Assembly: GCA_049273835.1 (NCBI GenBank)
Contig: JBASRM010000617.1
Location: 1-14,506, forward strand
Direction: 5' to 3'
DNA: 14,506 bases
Origin: Onstottus_A sp049273835
GTDB lineage: Bacteria; Acidobacteriota; Blastocatellia; UBA7656
Below the pieces are notes generated by a model that had not been told where the DNA came from, did not search any database, and was given only the letters and a program-made list of their open reading frames with translations. How positions within the stretch are numbered: the stretch's first letter is position 1; the number at the start of each line of letters is the position of its first letter. Positions 7,892 to 13,859 of this stretch are shown here, in pieces. A program made the translations under genes and the position numbers.

Positions 7892-8079
7892 AGTTGGTGG
7901 TCTTGACACGCGTCCATATTGTAGCGATAGAGTTGCACTCGGCCTTAAGGTCCGGCGACGAATGAGCACCGCAGGTTCTGTTGTCGGTACCCGCCGCGGT
8001 ACTTACGTGAGATCGGCGGTCAATTTCAAAGTGTGAGGCCGGTTATCGGTGATGAGCACTCAACTATGAAGGAGAATCC

Positions 8080-8985
8080 ATGAAACACATAGTCTCGGTT
8101 TTCTGTTTACTCGGCATCGTGGCGTTGTCGGGTGTCGCTGCACTGGCAGGGTCCGACATCGAAAAACGCGTCGAGCATGGCTATGCCGATTCGGGCGGCG
8201 TGAAGATTCATTACGCCAGCCTGGGAAAAGGACCGCTGATTGTTATGATCCACGGCTTCCCCGATTTCTGGTATTCGTGGCGAGATCAAATGGAGGCGTT
8301 GTCGAAAGACTATCAGGTGGTCGCGATCGACCAGCGCGGCTACAACCTGAGCGACAAACCGAAGGGCGTTGAAAACTACGATATGCGATTGCTGGTGGGC
8401 GATGTGGCCGCAGTCGTCAAGCATCTAAAACGCGAGAAAGCAATAATCGTCGGACACGACTGGGGCGGGATCGTAGCTTGGACGTTTGCCATGTTCCTGC
8501 CGGACATGACTGAGAAACTGGTCATCCTGAATCTACCTCACCCGCGTGGTCTCAATCGAGAGCTCGCCCACAATCCGCAGCAGCAGAAAAACAGCCAGTA
8601 CGCGCGCAACTTCCAGCAGCCCGACGCGCACACAAAGCTGACTGCCGAGCAGCTTTCATTCTGGGTTAAAGACCCCGAGGCGAAGACGAAGTATATCGAA
8701 GCGTTCAAGCGGTCCGACTTCGAGGCGATGCTGAACTACTACAAGCGCAACTATCCGCGTGAGCCGTACACCGAAGACACGTCGCCGGTTGTAAAAGTGA
8801 AGATGCCGGTGTTGATGATTCACGGGCTGAATGACACGGCTCTGCTTGCCGGGGCGCTAAACAACACGTGGGAGTGGCTCGAGAAGGACCTGACGCTGGT
8901 GACGATTCCCGGCGCTGGGCATTTCGTTCAGCAGGATGCTTCAGATCTGGTTACGCGAACAATCAAGATGTGGCTCGCGCGGTAA
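8080..8985 (+). CDS. Exported alpha/beta hydrolase, epoxide-hydrolase-like
   Basis: This 301-residue alpha/beta-hydrolase most resembles epoxide hydrolases, which open epoxide rings with water via an Asp nucleophile. HGFPD (58-62) gives the oxyanion loop. GHDWGG (125-130) carries the nucleophile Asp127. The likely acid is Asp252 in HGLND, and the base is His281 in GAGHFVQQD. Two lid tyrosines typical of epoxide hydrolases are visible, Tyr174 in QYARNFQQP and Tyr221 in NYYK. The first 23 residues (hydrophobic MKHIVSVFCLLGIVALSGVAA, then ALAG) look like a Sec signal peptide, so the enzyme should act in the periplasm, unlike most epoxide hydrolases. AAGGAG (8069-8074) lies 5 bases before the ATG. 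A TTGACA at 7903-7908 with a weak -10 (GATAGA, 7926-7931) may be its promoter. The substrate is unknown; a haloalkane dehalogenase is less likely. Confidence 0.9.
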   Translation: MKHIVSVFCLLGIVALSGVAALAGSDIEKRVEHGYADSGGVKIHYASLGKGPLIVMIHGFPDFWYSWRDQMEALSKDYQVVAIDQRGYNLSDKPKGVENYDMRLLVGDVAAVVKHLKREKAIIVGHDWGGIVAWTFAMFLPDMTEKLVILNLPHPRGLNRELAHNPQQQKNSQYARNFQQPDAHTKLTAEQLSFWVKDPEAKTKYIEAFKRSDFEAMLNYYKRNYPREPYTEDTSPVVKVKMPVLMIHGLNDTALLAGALNNTWEWLEKDLTLVTIPGAGHFVQQDASDLVTRTIKMWLAR

Positions 8986-9014
8986 TTGTTGAGGAACGCG
9001 CGTGCGTGAGCCGC

Positions 9015-9028
9015 GGTAGCTTGCTACC
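9015..9028. repeat. Small perfect palindrome GGTAGC-TT-GCTACC
   Basis: A six-base-pair stem with a TT loop lies 30 bases after the hydrolase stop codon. Its architecture is the same as the two hairpins at 9196-9212 and 9265-9281 but with different arms. The stop codon of the decayed PQQ fragment (minus strand, 9024-9026) falls inside it. It could act as a REP-like element or as a weak transcript end for the hydrolase gene, although no T-run follows. Confidence 0.55.
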
Positions 9029-9195
9029 AACCTGGAAACATAGCAACGCCCTGGGAGACGGCCGGCGTAGCCATCAACGGCTGACCGATGCGGTTCGTGG
9101 CCCCAAGCTCAAACTTTGGACCGGCCTTTATCACGAAGATATCTCCATCCTCGCTCGACATATAGATGCAGAGTTTTGAGTTCACGAGTGTTTGT
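9024..9195 (-). pseudogene. Decayed C-terminal fragment of a PQQ-like beta-propeller gene
   Basis: Reading the minus strand from 9195 gives TQTLVNSKLCIYMSSEDGDI, then FVIKAGPKFELGATNRIGQP, then LMATPAVSQGVAMFPGW and a TAG stop at 9024-9026. This is the typical last blade of PQQ/BamB-like propeller proteins: a SSEDGDIFVIKAGPKFEL strand pair followed by ATN...G.P..ATPA. An in-frame TGA lies immediately upstream, inside the palindrome starting at 9196, and there is no good start or ribosome-binding site. An internal ATG gives only 39 residues, too short to fold as a propeller. The normal C-terminus (a final strand such as LYVR or LFIR) is also missing. It is therefore a gene remnant. The intact PQQ gene at 9331-10587 lies on the other strand and belongs to a different-looking subgroup, so a simple local duplication is not obvious. 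Confidence 0.8.
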
Positions 9196-9281
9196 GTTCA
9201 AGCTTTAGCTTGCCGCAGATCAGCAGCGAAGTTGTCGTGAGTTGAAGTGGCGTACCGCGATCAGCAGCCTAAAGGCTGAAC
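9196..9281. repeat. Inverted pair of REP-like hairpins with a direct repeat
   Basis: Copy A is a 17-mer at 9196-9212 on the plus strand, GTTCAAGCTTTAGCTTG. Copy B is at 9265-9281 on the minus strand, GTTCAGCCTTTAGGCTG. Each folds into a 6-bp stem with a TT loop. Two of the six base pairs differ between copies, and both differences are compensated (A-T to G-C, and G-C to C-G). Between the hairpins CCGCAGATCAGCAGC (9213-9227) recurs as CCGCGATCAGCAGC (9255-9268), a direct repeat with one base inserted. Just beyond, TGAACTCT is repeated at 9277-9284 and 9291-9298. The arrangement resembles bacterial interspersed mosaic elements. No REP-associated transposase is in the window. Confidence 0.7.
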
Positions 9282-9330
9282 TCTAAACCCTGAACTCTGA
9301 ACTTGCTCTTGAATTCGAGTGAACTTGTGA

Positions 9331-10587
9331 ATGAGAATTGGACTTGTGAAATCCATAAACAGGCTTGCGTTGTTGCTCACTTTACTGGTGGCACATGCCG
9401 CCAGCAGCTCACCCGTCACTCGATCCGACTGGCCTCAGTGGCACGGCCCGGATCGAACCGCTCTCTCGACAGAGACCGGCTTGCTTAAGTTCTGGCCGGC
9501 TAACGGGCCTCCCCTTGTTTGGTCGATATCGGACCTGGGGGAAGGCTACGGTTCGGTTGCAATCAAAGGCGACCGGATTTTTGTTCAGGGAGTGAAGGCG
9601 AGCCAAAGTTCGGTCTTTTGTTTGAACCGCGCCGACGGCAAGACGGTATGGGTGACGGCGGTGGGTCCGCGGCTGGGGCAGGACCGCGGTCCTGGACCAC
9701 GGGGCACTCCAACGGTTGAAAACGACAGGCTCTACGCGCTCACTGAGAGTGGCGACCTCGGCTGTCTCAAGACCACCGACGGTTCGATCGTATGGCAGCG
9801 AAACATCCTCAAGGACTTCGGCGGGCGCAATCCGCGATGGCTGATAAGCGAGTCGCCACTGATTGATGGAGATCGCTTGATAGTGACGCCGGGTGGCGAA
9901 GGCGCGAGCATTGTTGCGCTTGACAAGAAGACCGGAAAAACCATGTGGACCACAAAGGAGCTGAGCGACGAGGCCGGCTATTCGTCTTGCGTTGCGGCCG
10001 ATATCGGGGGCGTGCGAACCATTGTGGGGTTCACCGGGAGGGCAGGTGTTGGCGTTCGCGCTTCGGACGGAAAGCTGATGTGGCGATACGAACCGGTTTC
10101 AAACCGCACTGCCAACATCGCCACTCCCATCGTGCATGACAACAAAGTCTTTTACACATCCGACTATGGAACCGGGTGCGCGTTGCTTGGACTGAAGGCC
10201 CAGGGCGGTGAGGTTAAAGCCGAAGAGATCTACTTTAGTAGAGAGATGATGAACCATCACGGGGGCGTGGTGCTGCTCAACGGTTATCTATACGGCTTCA
10301 ACAACGCGATTCTGAGCTGCATCGAGTTTGCGACTGGCAAGACAGTCTGGCGAGACCGGAGCGTGGGGAAGGGAACGCTGACATACGCCGATGGGCTTCT
10401 CTACCTGCTGAGCGAAAACAATGTTGTCGGGCTCGCAGAAGCGTCACCGGCAGGTTACAAAGAGAAGGGGCGGTTTCAAATTGCCGACCAGGGCTGGCCA
10501 AGCTGGGCACACCCGGTAGTCTGCGGCGGAAAGTTCTACATTCGGAATCAGGGAACGCTGGCGTGCTACGACATAAAGGCGCAATAG
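9331..10587 (+). CDS. PQQ-like beta-propeller repeat protein, exported
   Basis: This 418-residue protein belongs to the PQQ-like/BamB-like propeller superfamily common in Acidobacteriota and Planctomycetota. Residues 11-24 form a hydrophobic signal segment ending near AHAA, so it is probably exported. The mature start has the family hallmark DWPQWHGPDRTALSTETGLL (33-52). Propeller blades follow with repeated 'DGKTVW'-type turns: GKTVW (103-107), GSIVW (151-155), GKTMW (202-206), GKLMW (247-251) and GKTVW (336-340). No catalytic residues for a quinoprotein dehydrogenase are evident, so PQQ binding should not be assumed; a scaffold or binding role is as likely. The ATG at 9331 directly follows an in-frame stop at 9328; a GTG at 9346 would give an equally good signal peptide. 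No strong ribosome-binding site is seen. The yraN-like gene begins 3 bases after its stop, indicating an operon. Confidence 0.92.
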   Translation: MRIGLVKSINRLALLLTLLVAHAASSSPVTRSDWPQWHGPDRTALSTETGLLKFWPANGPPLVWSISDLGEGYGSVAIKGDRIFVQGVKASQSSVFCLNRADGKTVWVTAVGPRLGQDRGPGPRGTPTVENDRLYALTESGDLGCLKTTDGSIVWQRNILKDFGGRNPRWLISESPLIDGDRLIVTPGGEGASIVALDKKTGKTMWTTKELSDEAGYSSCVAADIGGVRTIVGFTGRAGVGVRASDGKLMWRYEPVSNRTANIATPIVHDNKVFYTSDYGTGCALLGLKAQGGEVKAEEIYFSREMMNHHGGVVLLNGYLYGFNNAILSCIEFATGKTVWRDRSVGKGTLTYADGLLYLLSENNVVGLAEASPAGYKEKGRFQIADQGWPSWAHPVVCGGKFYIRNQGTLACYDIKAQ

Positions 10588-10590
10588 AGT

Positions 10591-11073
10591 GTGAGCATAC
10601 CCCGGTTAAGAACTGTTTTTGGAAAGAAAGGCAACACGGTTCGCGCACCGCATCTCGAGCTAGGCGAACGCGGCGAGCGATTGGCGTTTGACTACCTGGC
10701 TAACTACGAAGGCTATCGGATCGTCGCAACGAATTTTCGTCTGCCGCTAGGACGAGGCTTGCGCGGCCAAAAGCTGACCGCCGAGATAGACCTGATCGCA
10801 TATGACGGCGAGACTTTGGCGTTTGTTGAAGTGAAGACACGCTCTTCAGATGATCTCGTAACACCCGAACGTGCGGTTGACCTGAGGAAGCAGCGCCAGA
10901 TTGCTCGCGCGGCCAGGCGGTATCGCCAGTTAATGAAAGTTGTTGAAGAGCCTTACCGTTACGATGTGGTGACGGTCCTGCCGAACGCGGAAGGCGATGA
11001 AATCGAGTTGCTGCGCGGCTACTTCGACGACCGGGTGTTTCAAAAGAGCAGATATTTCAGGAGTGATGCCTGA
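10591..11073 (+). CDS. yraN: UPF0102 (YraN) family nuclease-like protein
   Basis: YraN proteins have a restriction-endonuclease-like fold and are often linked to DNA processing, but their function is not settled. The domain covers about residues 22-125. LGERGERLAFDYL (24-36) is the N-terminal motif, followed by GYRIVATNFR. AEIDLIAYDGETLAFVEVKTR (64-84) supplies the PD-(D/E)xK core: Glu65, Asp67, Glu80 and Lys82. At 160 residues it is longer than the usual 115-130, because of a 20-residue N-terminal extension, a short loop (about 52-63) before EID, and a C-terminal tail. The GTG start at 10591 is 3 bases after the PQQ gene stop, so translation may be coupled. A later start nearer residue 21 is possible. 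The gene is convergent with galT. Confidence 0.93.
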   Translation: MSIPRLRTVFGKKGNTVRAPHLELGERGERLAFDYLANYEGYRIVATNFRLPLGRGLRGQKLTAEIDLIAYDGETLAFVEVKTRSSDDLVTPERAVDLRKQRQIARAARRYRQLMKVVEEPYRYDVVTVLPNAEGDEIELLRGYFDDRVFQKSRYFRSDA

Positions 11074-11077
11074 TGGC

Positions 11078-11106
11078 TGATGCGCACGCACCAGCACCAC
11101 GCATCA
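11078..11106. terminator. Possible hairpin between convergent yraN and galT
   Basis: TGATGCG (11078-11084) pairs with CGCATCA (11100-11106) across a 15-base loop in the 60-bp gap between two convergent genes. The place is right for a bidirectional terminator. The stem is short, and no clear T-run follows on either strand, so this is weak. Confidence 0.25.
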
Positions 11107-11133
11107 CCGCGTCTCGGCATGTTCTCTGTTTTC

Positions 11134-12234
11134 TTAAGACTCAATCTCCGTCTCGACCAGATAGTGAGCCGCGTCGTTCGGATTCAGCGGATTGATGTAC
11201 ATGCCGCTCCCCTGCTCGAATCCCGCCCATATAGTGGTCCGCACGAGTATTTCGATGTGCCAATGAAAGTCCTCGCGGATCGTGCTGTAGTCCCCGGTAC
11301 GCGGCACCACGTTTAAATTCGGCGCCGAGTGAATGTAGGAGTTGTAGGGTGGATTGCCGAGCAGCTTATAGACCTTCATCAACACCACCTTCAACATCTT
11401 GGCAAGCTCCCACCGTTCTTCGGGTGATGTCTGGATGAACGAGTATTGATGCGTCTTCGGCAGAATGTGAATTTCGTAAGGCATGCGCGCGGCAAACGGG
11501 ATGTAGGCTACGAACTTTTCGTTTTCGGCTACCAGGCGATCGCGCTGATTCATCGCCACCAACTCCGTCCCATCAGGGTTATAGATCTTGTTCTCGTAGT
11601 AGAAGAGCTGATCAAGTTGCCGGCACCAGATGCAACCCTCGCCATTGACGAAGTGCTCTTTTGCGTGCCAAAGCTTGTTCTTCAACGCATCCGGTATGAC
11701 GGTCGTCGCGATTATCTGTGCATGCGGATGCGTGAGCGACGCACCTGCCGCCTTGCCGTGGTTCTTAAAAAGCAAAACGTATTTGAGCTTGAGGTCCCGC
11801 TCGAGATCGACGTGGCGCTCCCACCATGTGTCGACGATCCGTGCGACCTGATCGAGTGGCTGATGCTCGAGATAAACATCATGCTCGGGTGATTCAATCG
11901 CGACTTCGTGCGCGCCGTAGCCGGTTGCCAACTGAAACATTCCGATTCGCCTAAGCTTGATCTCCGGAAAGATGCCGAAGGCCGGAAACTTATTGGGTAC
12001 GACACGAGTGAGCCACCCGGAACTATTGGGCGATCCGTTTTTGCGAATTGCGAAAATCTCGGGCGGTGTTTGGTCTTCTCGCTCGGCACAGAAGGGGCAG
12101 CGAGCTCGCGCCTCGGGAGTCTCCTCTTCACGTCGCGGCTCTGGCGCTTCAGGCCGTTGGGCGCGCGCTGACGAAATGATAACCCACCGGCCGCTAATCG
12201 GATCTTTACGCAGCTCAGGTCTGAATTCAGCCAT
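11134..12234 (-). CDS. galT: Galactose-1-phosphate uridylyltransferase (GalT-type)
   Basis: GalT swaps UMP between UDP-glucose and galactose-1-phosphate (Leloir pathway), linking galactose to glucose-1-phosphate and so to glycogen. I take the ATG at 12234 as the start because GGAGGAGAGG lies directly before it; a GTG at 12246 would add four residues and swallow that site. Counting from the ATG there are 366 residues. Zinc ligands expected in the family are visible: Cys46 and Cys49 (CPFC), His109 (GAHEV) and His169. The active-site motif THPHAQ gives the UMP-carrying His171. FHWHIEI supplies His324 and His326 near the C-terminus. A second CIWC pair (Cys201, Cys204) occurs in the linker. A minus-strand CATAAT (12256-12261) could be its -10. 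Related nucleotidyltransferases with other sugar phosphates cannot be excluded, but all GalT signatures are present. Confidence 0.92.
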   Translation of the reverse strand: MAEFRPELRKDPISGRWVIISSARAQRPEAPEPRREEETPEARARCPFCAEREDQTPPEIFAIRKNGSPNSSGWLTRVVPNKFPAFGIFPEIKLRRIGMFQLATGYGAHEVAIESPEHDVYLEHQPLDQVARIVDTWWERHVDLERDLKLKYVLLFKNHGKAAGASLTHPHAQIIATTVIPDALKNKLWHAKEHFVNGEGCIWCRQLDQLFYYENKIYNPDGTELVAMNQRDRLVAENEKFVAYIPFAARMPYEIHILPKTHQYSFIQTSPEERWELAKMLKVVLMKVYKLLGNPPYNSYIHSAPNLNVVPRTGDYSTIREDFHWHIEILVRTTIWAGFEQGSGMYINPLNPNDAAHYLVETEIES

Positions 12235-12442
12235 CCTCTCCTCCACGAAAGTTTGATTATGGAATCTTTATTAGTCCACTCAGACGCCGGTTGATACAGC
12301 GGTCAAGAGTAGCAGGATTCTTACGGGCCAGCTAGCCGACTTGAAAATTAGCGGTTCAGTCTCGGTCTTTCCGAGGATTTCGGTCGTGGTTCAATAGAGT
12401 GTTGAGAAGAGGTTCGCCACTGAGGCGCCGACACGCGAAGGT

Positions 12443-12488
12443 CCACCAGGCTTTTCTTTGTGCAGCTTCGTGACCTGGTGGCTTCGTG
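12443..12488. repeat. 8-bp inverted repeat overlapping GCTTCGTG direct repeats
   Basis: CCACCAGG (12443-12450) is complementary to CCTGGTGG (12474-12481) across 23 bases. GCTTCGTG occurs twice, 16 bases apart, around the right arm. The mix of inverted and direct short repeats just upstream of a promoter may be a dispersed intergenic repeat or a regulatory site; the sequence alone does not decide. Confidence 0.5.
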
Positions 12489-12512
12489 GCGAGACTCGCT
12501 CATCGCATTGTT

Positions 12513-12540
12513 TTGAATGTCCGTAAGTCTCTGTTAAAAT
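12513..12540 (+). promoter_or_regulatory. Predicted sigma-70-type promoter for the VWFA-related gene
   Basis: TTGAAT (12513-12518) and TAAAAT (12535-12540) are separated by 16 bases and match the consensus at four and five positions. Transcription from about 12547 would give a leader of some 50 bases ending with GGAGG (12590-12594), which is 4 bases before the ATG at 12599. Confidence 0.55.
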
Positions 12541-12598
12541 TTCGCCGAGTGATGTGCTCGGATAGTTCCAGCCCGATTCAACCAGACCCGGAGGATTT

Positions 12599-13798
12599 AT
12601 GAAGTCACTTGCTATCACCAGGTCAGCCGCCGTCGCCACACTGCTAGCTGTTTTGTTCGCCGCATCTGCAGTCCCGCGATTTACCGCCCGAGCGCAAAGC
12701 GGACGCCAGCCGGAGAAGAAGAAAGTAGAAAAGAAGACGGATGAAAAGAAGGGCGCCGAGCAATCGCAAGAGCCAGTTCCACCAGTGCCCAAGGACATCA
12801 AACAAGAACCCGCTATCAAGCTTTCAACCCAGGTGGTAAACGTCGATGTGACGGTTATCGATAAGAAAAGCGGCCGATTATACAACAACCTTACGAAGAA
12901 GAACTTTACGATCTATGAGGATGGGGTCAAGCAGGAGATGACGAACTTCGCTACCGGCGAGGGTCCGATGACTGCGGTGCTCCTGCTAGAGAACAATTTC
13001 CGAAACCGAAGGTGGAGCAACTATTACGATCCCACGTTTGCCCAGGAGATCTTCCAATCCGCGGCGACCTTCGTGCGAAGCTTCGTCAAGCCCTCCGATC
13101 AAGTCGCGCTCGTGACCTACAGCATGAAGCCAAAAGTCGTTCAGGACTTTACCGGTGACAGCGGCCGGCTGTATCAGGCAGTCATCTCGGCGTATCGCGA
13201 TACCTTGAACTTCAGCGAAGCGAATATTTACGACTCGCTTTCTTTCGTGCTTCTGGGTGGCAAGGCGATTCAACTCTATGACGAAGAGGCGGGCGAAAGT
13301 GAGTATTCGGGTTTGCAGGAAATCGAAGGACACTCAGCCGTTATACTGGTTACATTGGGAATAGACACATTCAGCCGACTGACTTATGACAAGGCGATGA
13401 AGATCGTCACTCGCGCGGGCGTTCCGATATTCATCGTCGGCGTCGGCAATCTGTTCTTCAAAAAGTACGGAGACGGTCTGCCGCCCGAGACGCGACTCGA
13501 GTTTTTACAAGCGCAGAACGGGCTCAACACCTTCGCGAAGCTGAGCGGCGGATACTTTTTCCCAATGACCTTTGAGAGCGAGATCCCGGGAATTATGAGA
13601 AGCATCGAAGGAATGCTTCGGAGCCAGTACAGCCTTGGGTATTCGCCAACCAACACGCGGCGCGAGGGCAAAGACCGCAAGCTCAAGGTCGAGGTTGATA
13701 TAGACGGCGACGGACAGCCTGACAACAAGGTGCTCGACCTGCGATATCGCGAGAAGTACATCGAGCCGGATGACAATCCGAACCCAAAGAAAAAGTAA
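12599..13798 (+). CDS. Exported acidobacterial VWFA-related domain protein
   Basis: The protein (399 residues) fits the 'acidobacterial VWFA-related' family (TIGR03436), whose function is unknown. A signal peptide covers about residues 1-32 (hydrophobic core AVATLLAVLFAAS, end ARAQ). A Lys/Glu/Pro-rich linker (38-70) follows. The hallmark N-terminal strand region is STQVVNVDVTVIDKKSGRLY, then NNLTKKNFTIYEDGVKQEMTNF (to 117). The von Willebrand A fold runs from about 124 to 345, ending SQYSLGYSPTN. The metal-ion-dependent adhesion site is degraded. The expected DxSxS is replaced by ENNFR (131-135), the threonine position before IYDSL is Asn209, and the usual DG after the strand LVT is LG (253-254). 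Metal-dependent ligand binding is therefore doubtful. GGAGG precedes the ATG by 4 bases. The SprT-like gene follows on the same strand after 61 bases. Confidence 0.93.
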   Translation: MKSLAITRSAAVATLLAVLFAASAVPRFTARAQSGRQPEKKKVEKKTDEKKGAEQSQEPVPPVPKDIKQEPAIKLSTQVVNVDVTVIDKKSGRLYNNLTKKNFTIYEDGVKQEMTNFATGEGPMTAVLLLENNFRNRRWSNYYDPTFAQEIFQSAATFVRSFVKPSDQVALVTYSMKPKVVQDFTGDSGRLYQAVISAYRDTLNFSEANIYDSLSFVLLGGKAIQLYDEEAGESEYSGLQEIEGHSAVILVTLGIDTFSRLTYDKAMKIVTRAGVPIFIVGVGNLFFKKYGDGLPPETRLEFLQAQNGLNTFAKLSGGYFFPMTFESEIPGIMRSIEGMLRSQYSLGYSPTNTRREGKDRKLKVEVDIDGDGQPDNKVLDLRYREKYIEPDDNPNPKKK

Positions 13799-13804
13799 AG
13801 TCTG

Positions 13805-13839
13805 GGTGGTCTCTGGCAGATGATACGCCACGGACCACC
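13805..13839. repeat. Small inverted repeat between VWFA-related and SprT-like genes
   Basis: GGTGGTC (13805-13811) pairs with GACCACC (13833-13839) across a 21-base loop. CTGGGT (13802-13807) can alternatively pair with ACCCAG (13848-13853). No T-run follows, so it may reduce rather than end read-through into the next gene. Evidence is weak. Confidence 0.3.
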
Positions 13840-13859
13840 GATCCTGGACCCAGCGGTTG

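Larger units (their letters stand above)
12247..12598. other. Divergent intergenic region between galT and the VWFA-related gene
   Basis: This 352-bp spacer shows no credible gene. It contains a small hairpin, CTCGG-TCTTT-CCGAG (12361-12375), an 8-bp inverted repeat (12443-12481), and GCTTCGTG repeated directly at 12465-12472 and 12481-12488. It also holds the promoter of the VWFA-related gene at 12513-12540 and a possible galT -10 near 12256. Open frames on either strand here read through the repeats and match nothing I recognise. Confidence 0.6.

Noticed and set aside
7980..8005. GGTAC-containing palindrome (GTACC...GGTAC) before the hydrolase gene as a regulatory site
   Set aside because: The stem is only five base pairs and there is no second copy or other support in the window.
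8868..9179. A 103-codon plus-strand frame across the end of the alpha/beta hydrolase and the spacer
   Set aside because: It overlaps the conserved catalytic histidine region of the hydrolase out of frame. The spacer part is better explained by the minus-strand PQQ fragment and palindromes.
9277..9304. TGAACTCT repeats considered as the start of a CRISPR or tandem array
   Set aside because: Only two full copies, 14 bases apart, with no spacer-sized units. A short local duplication is enough to explain it.
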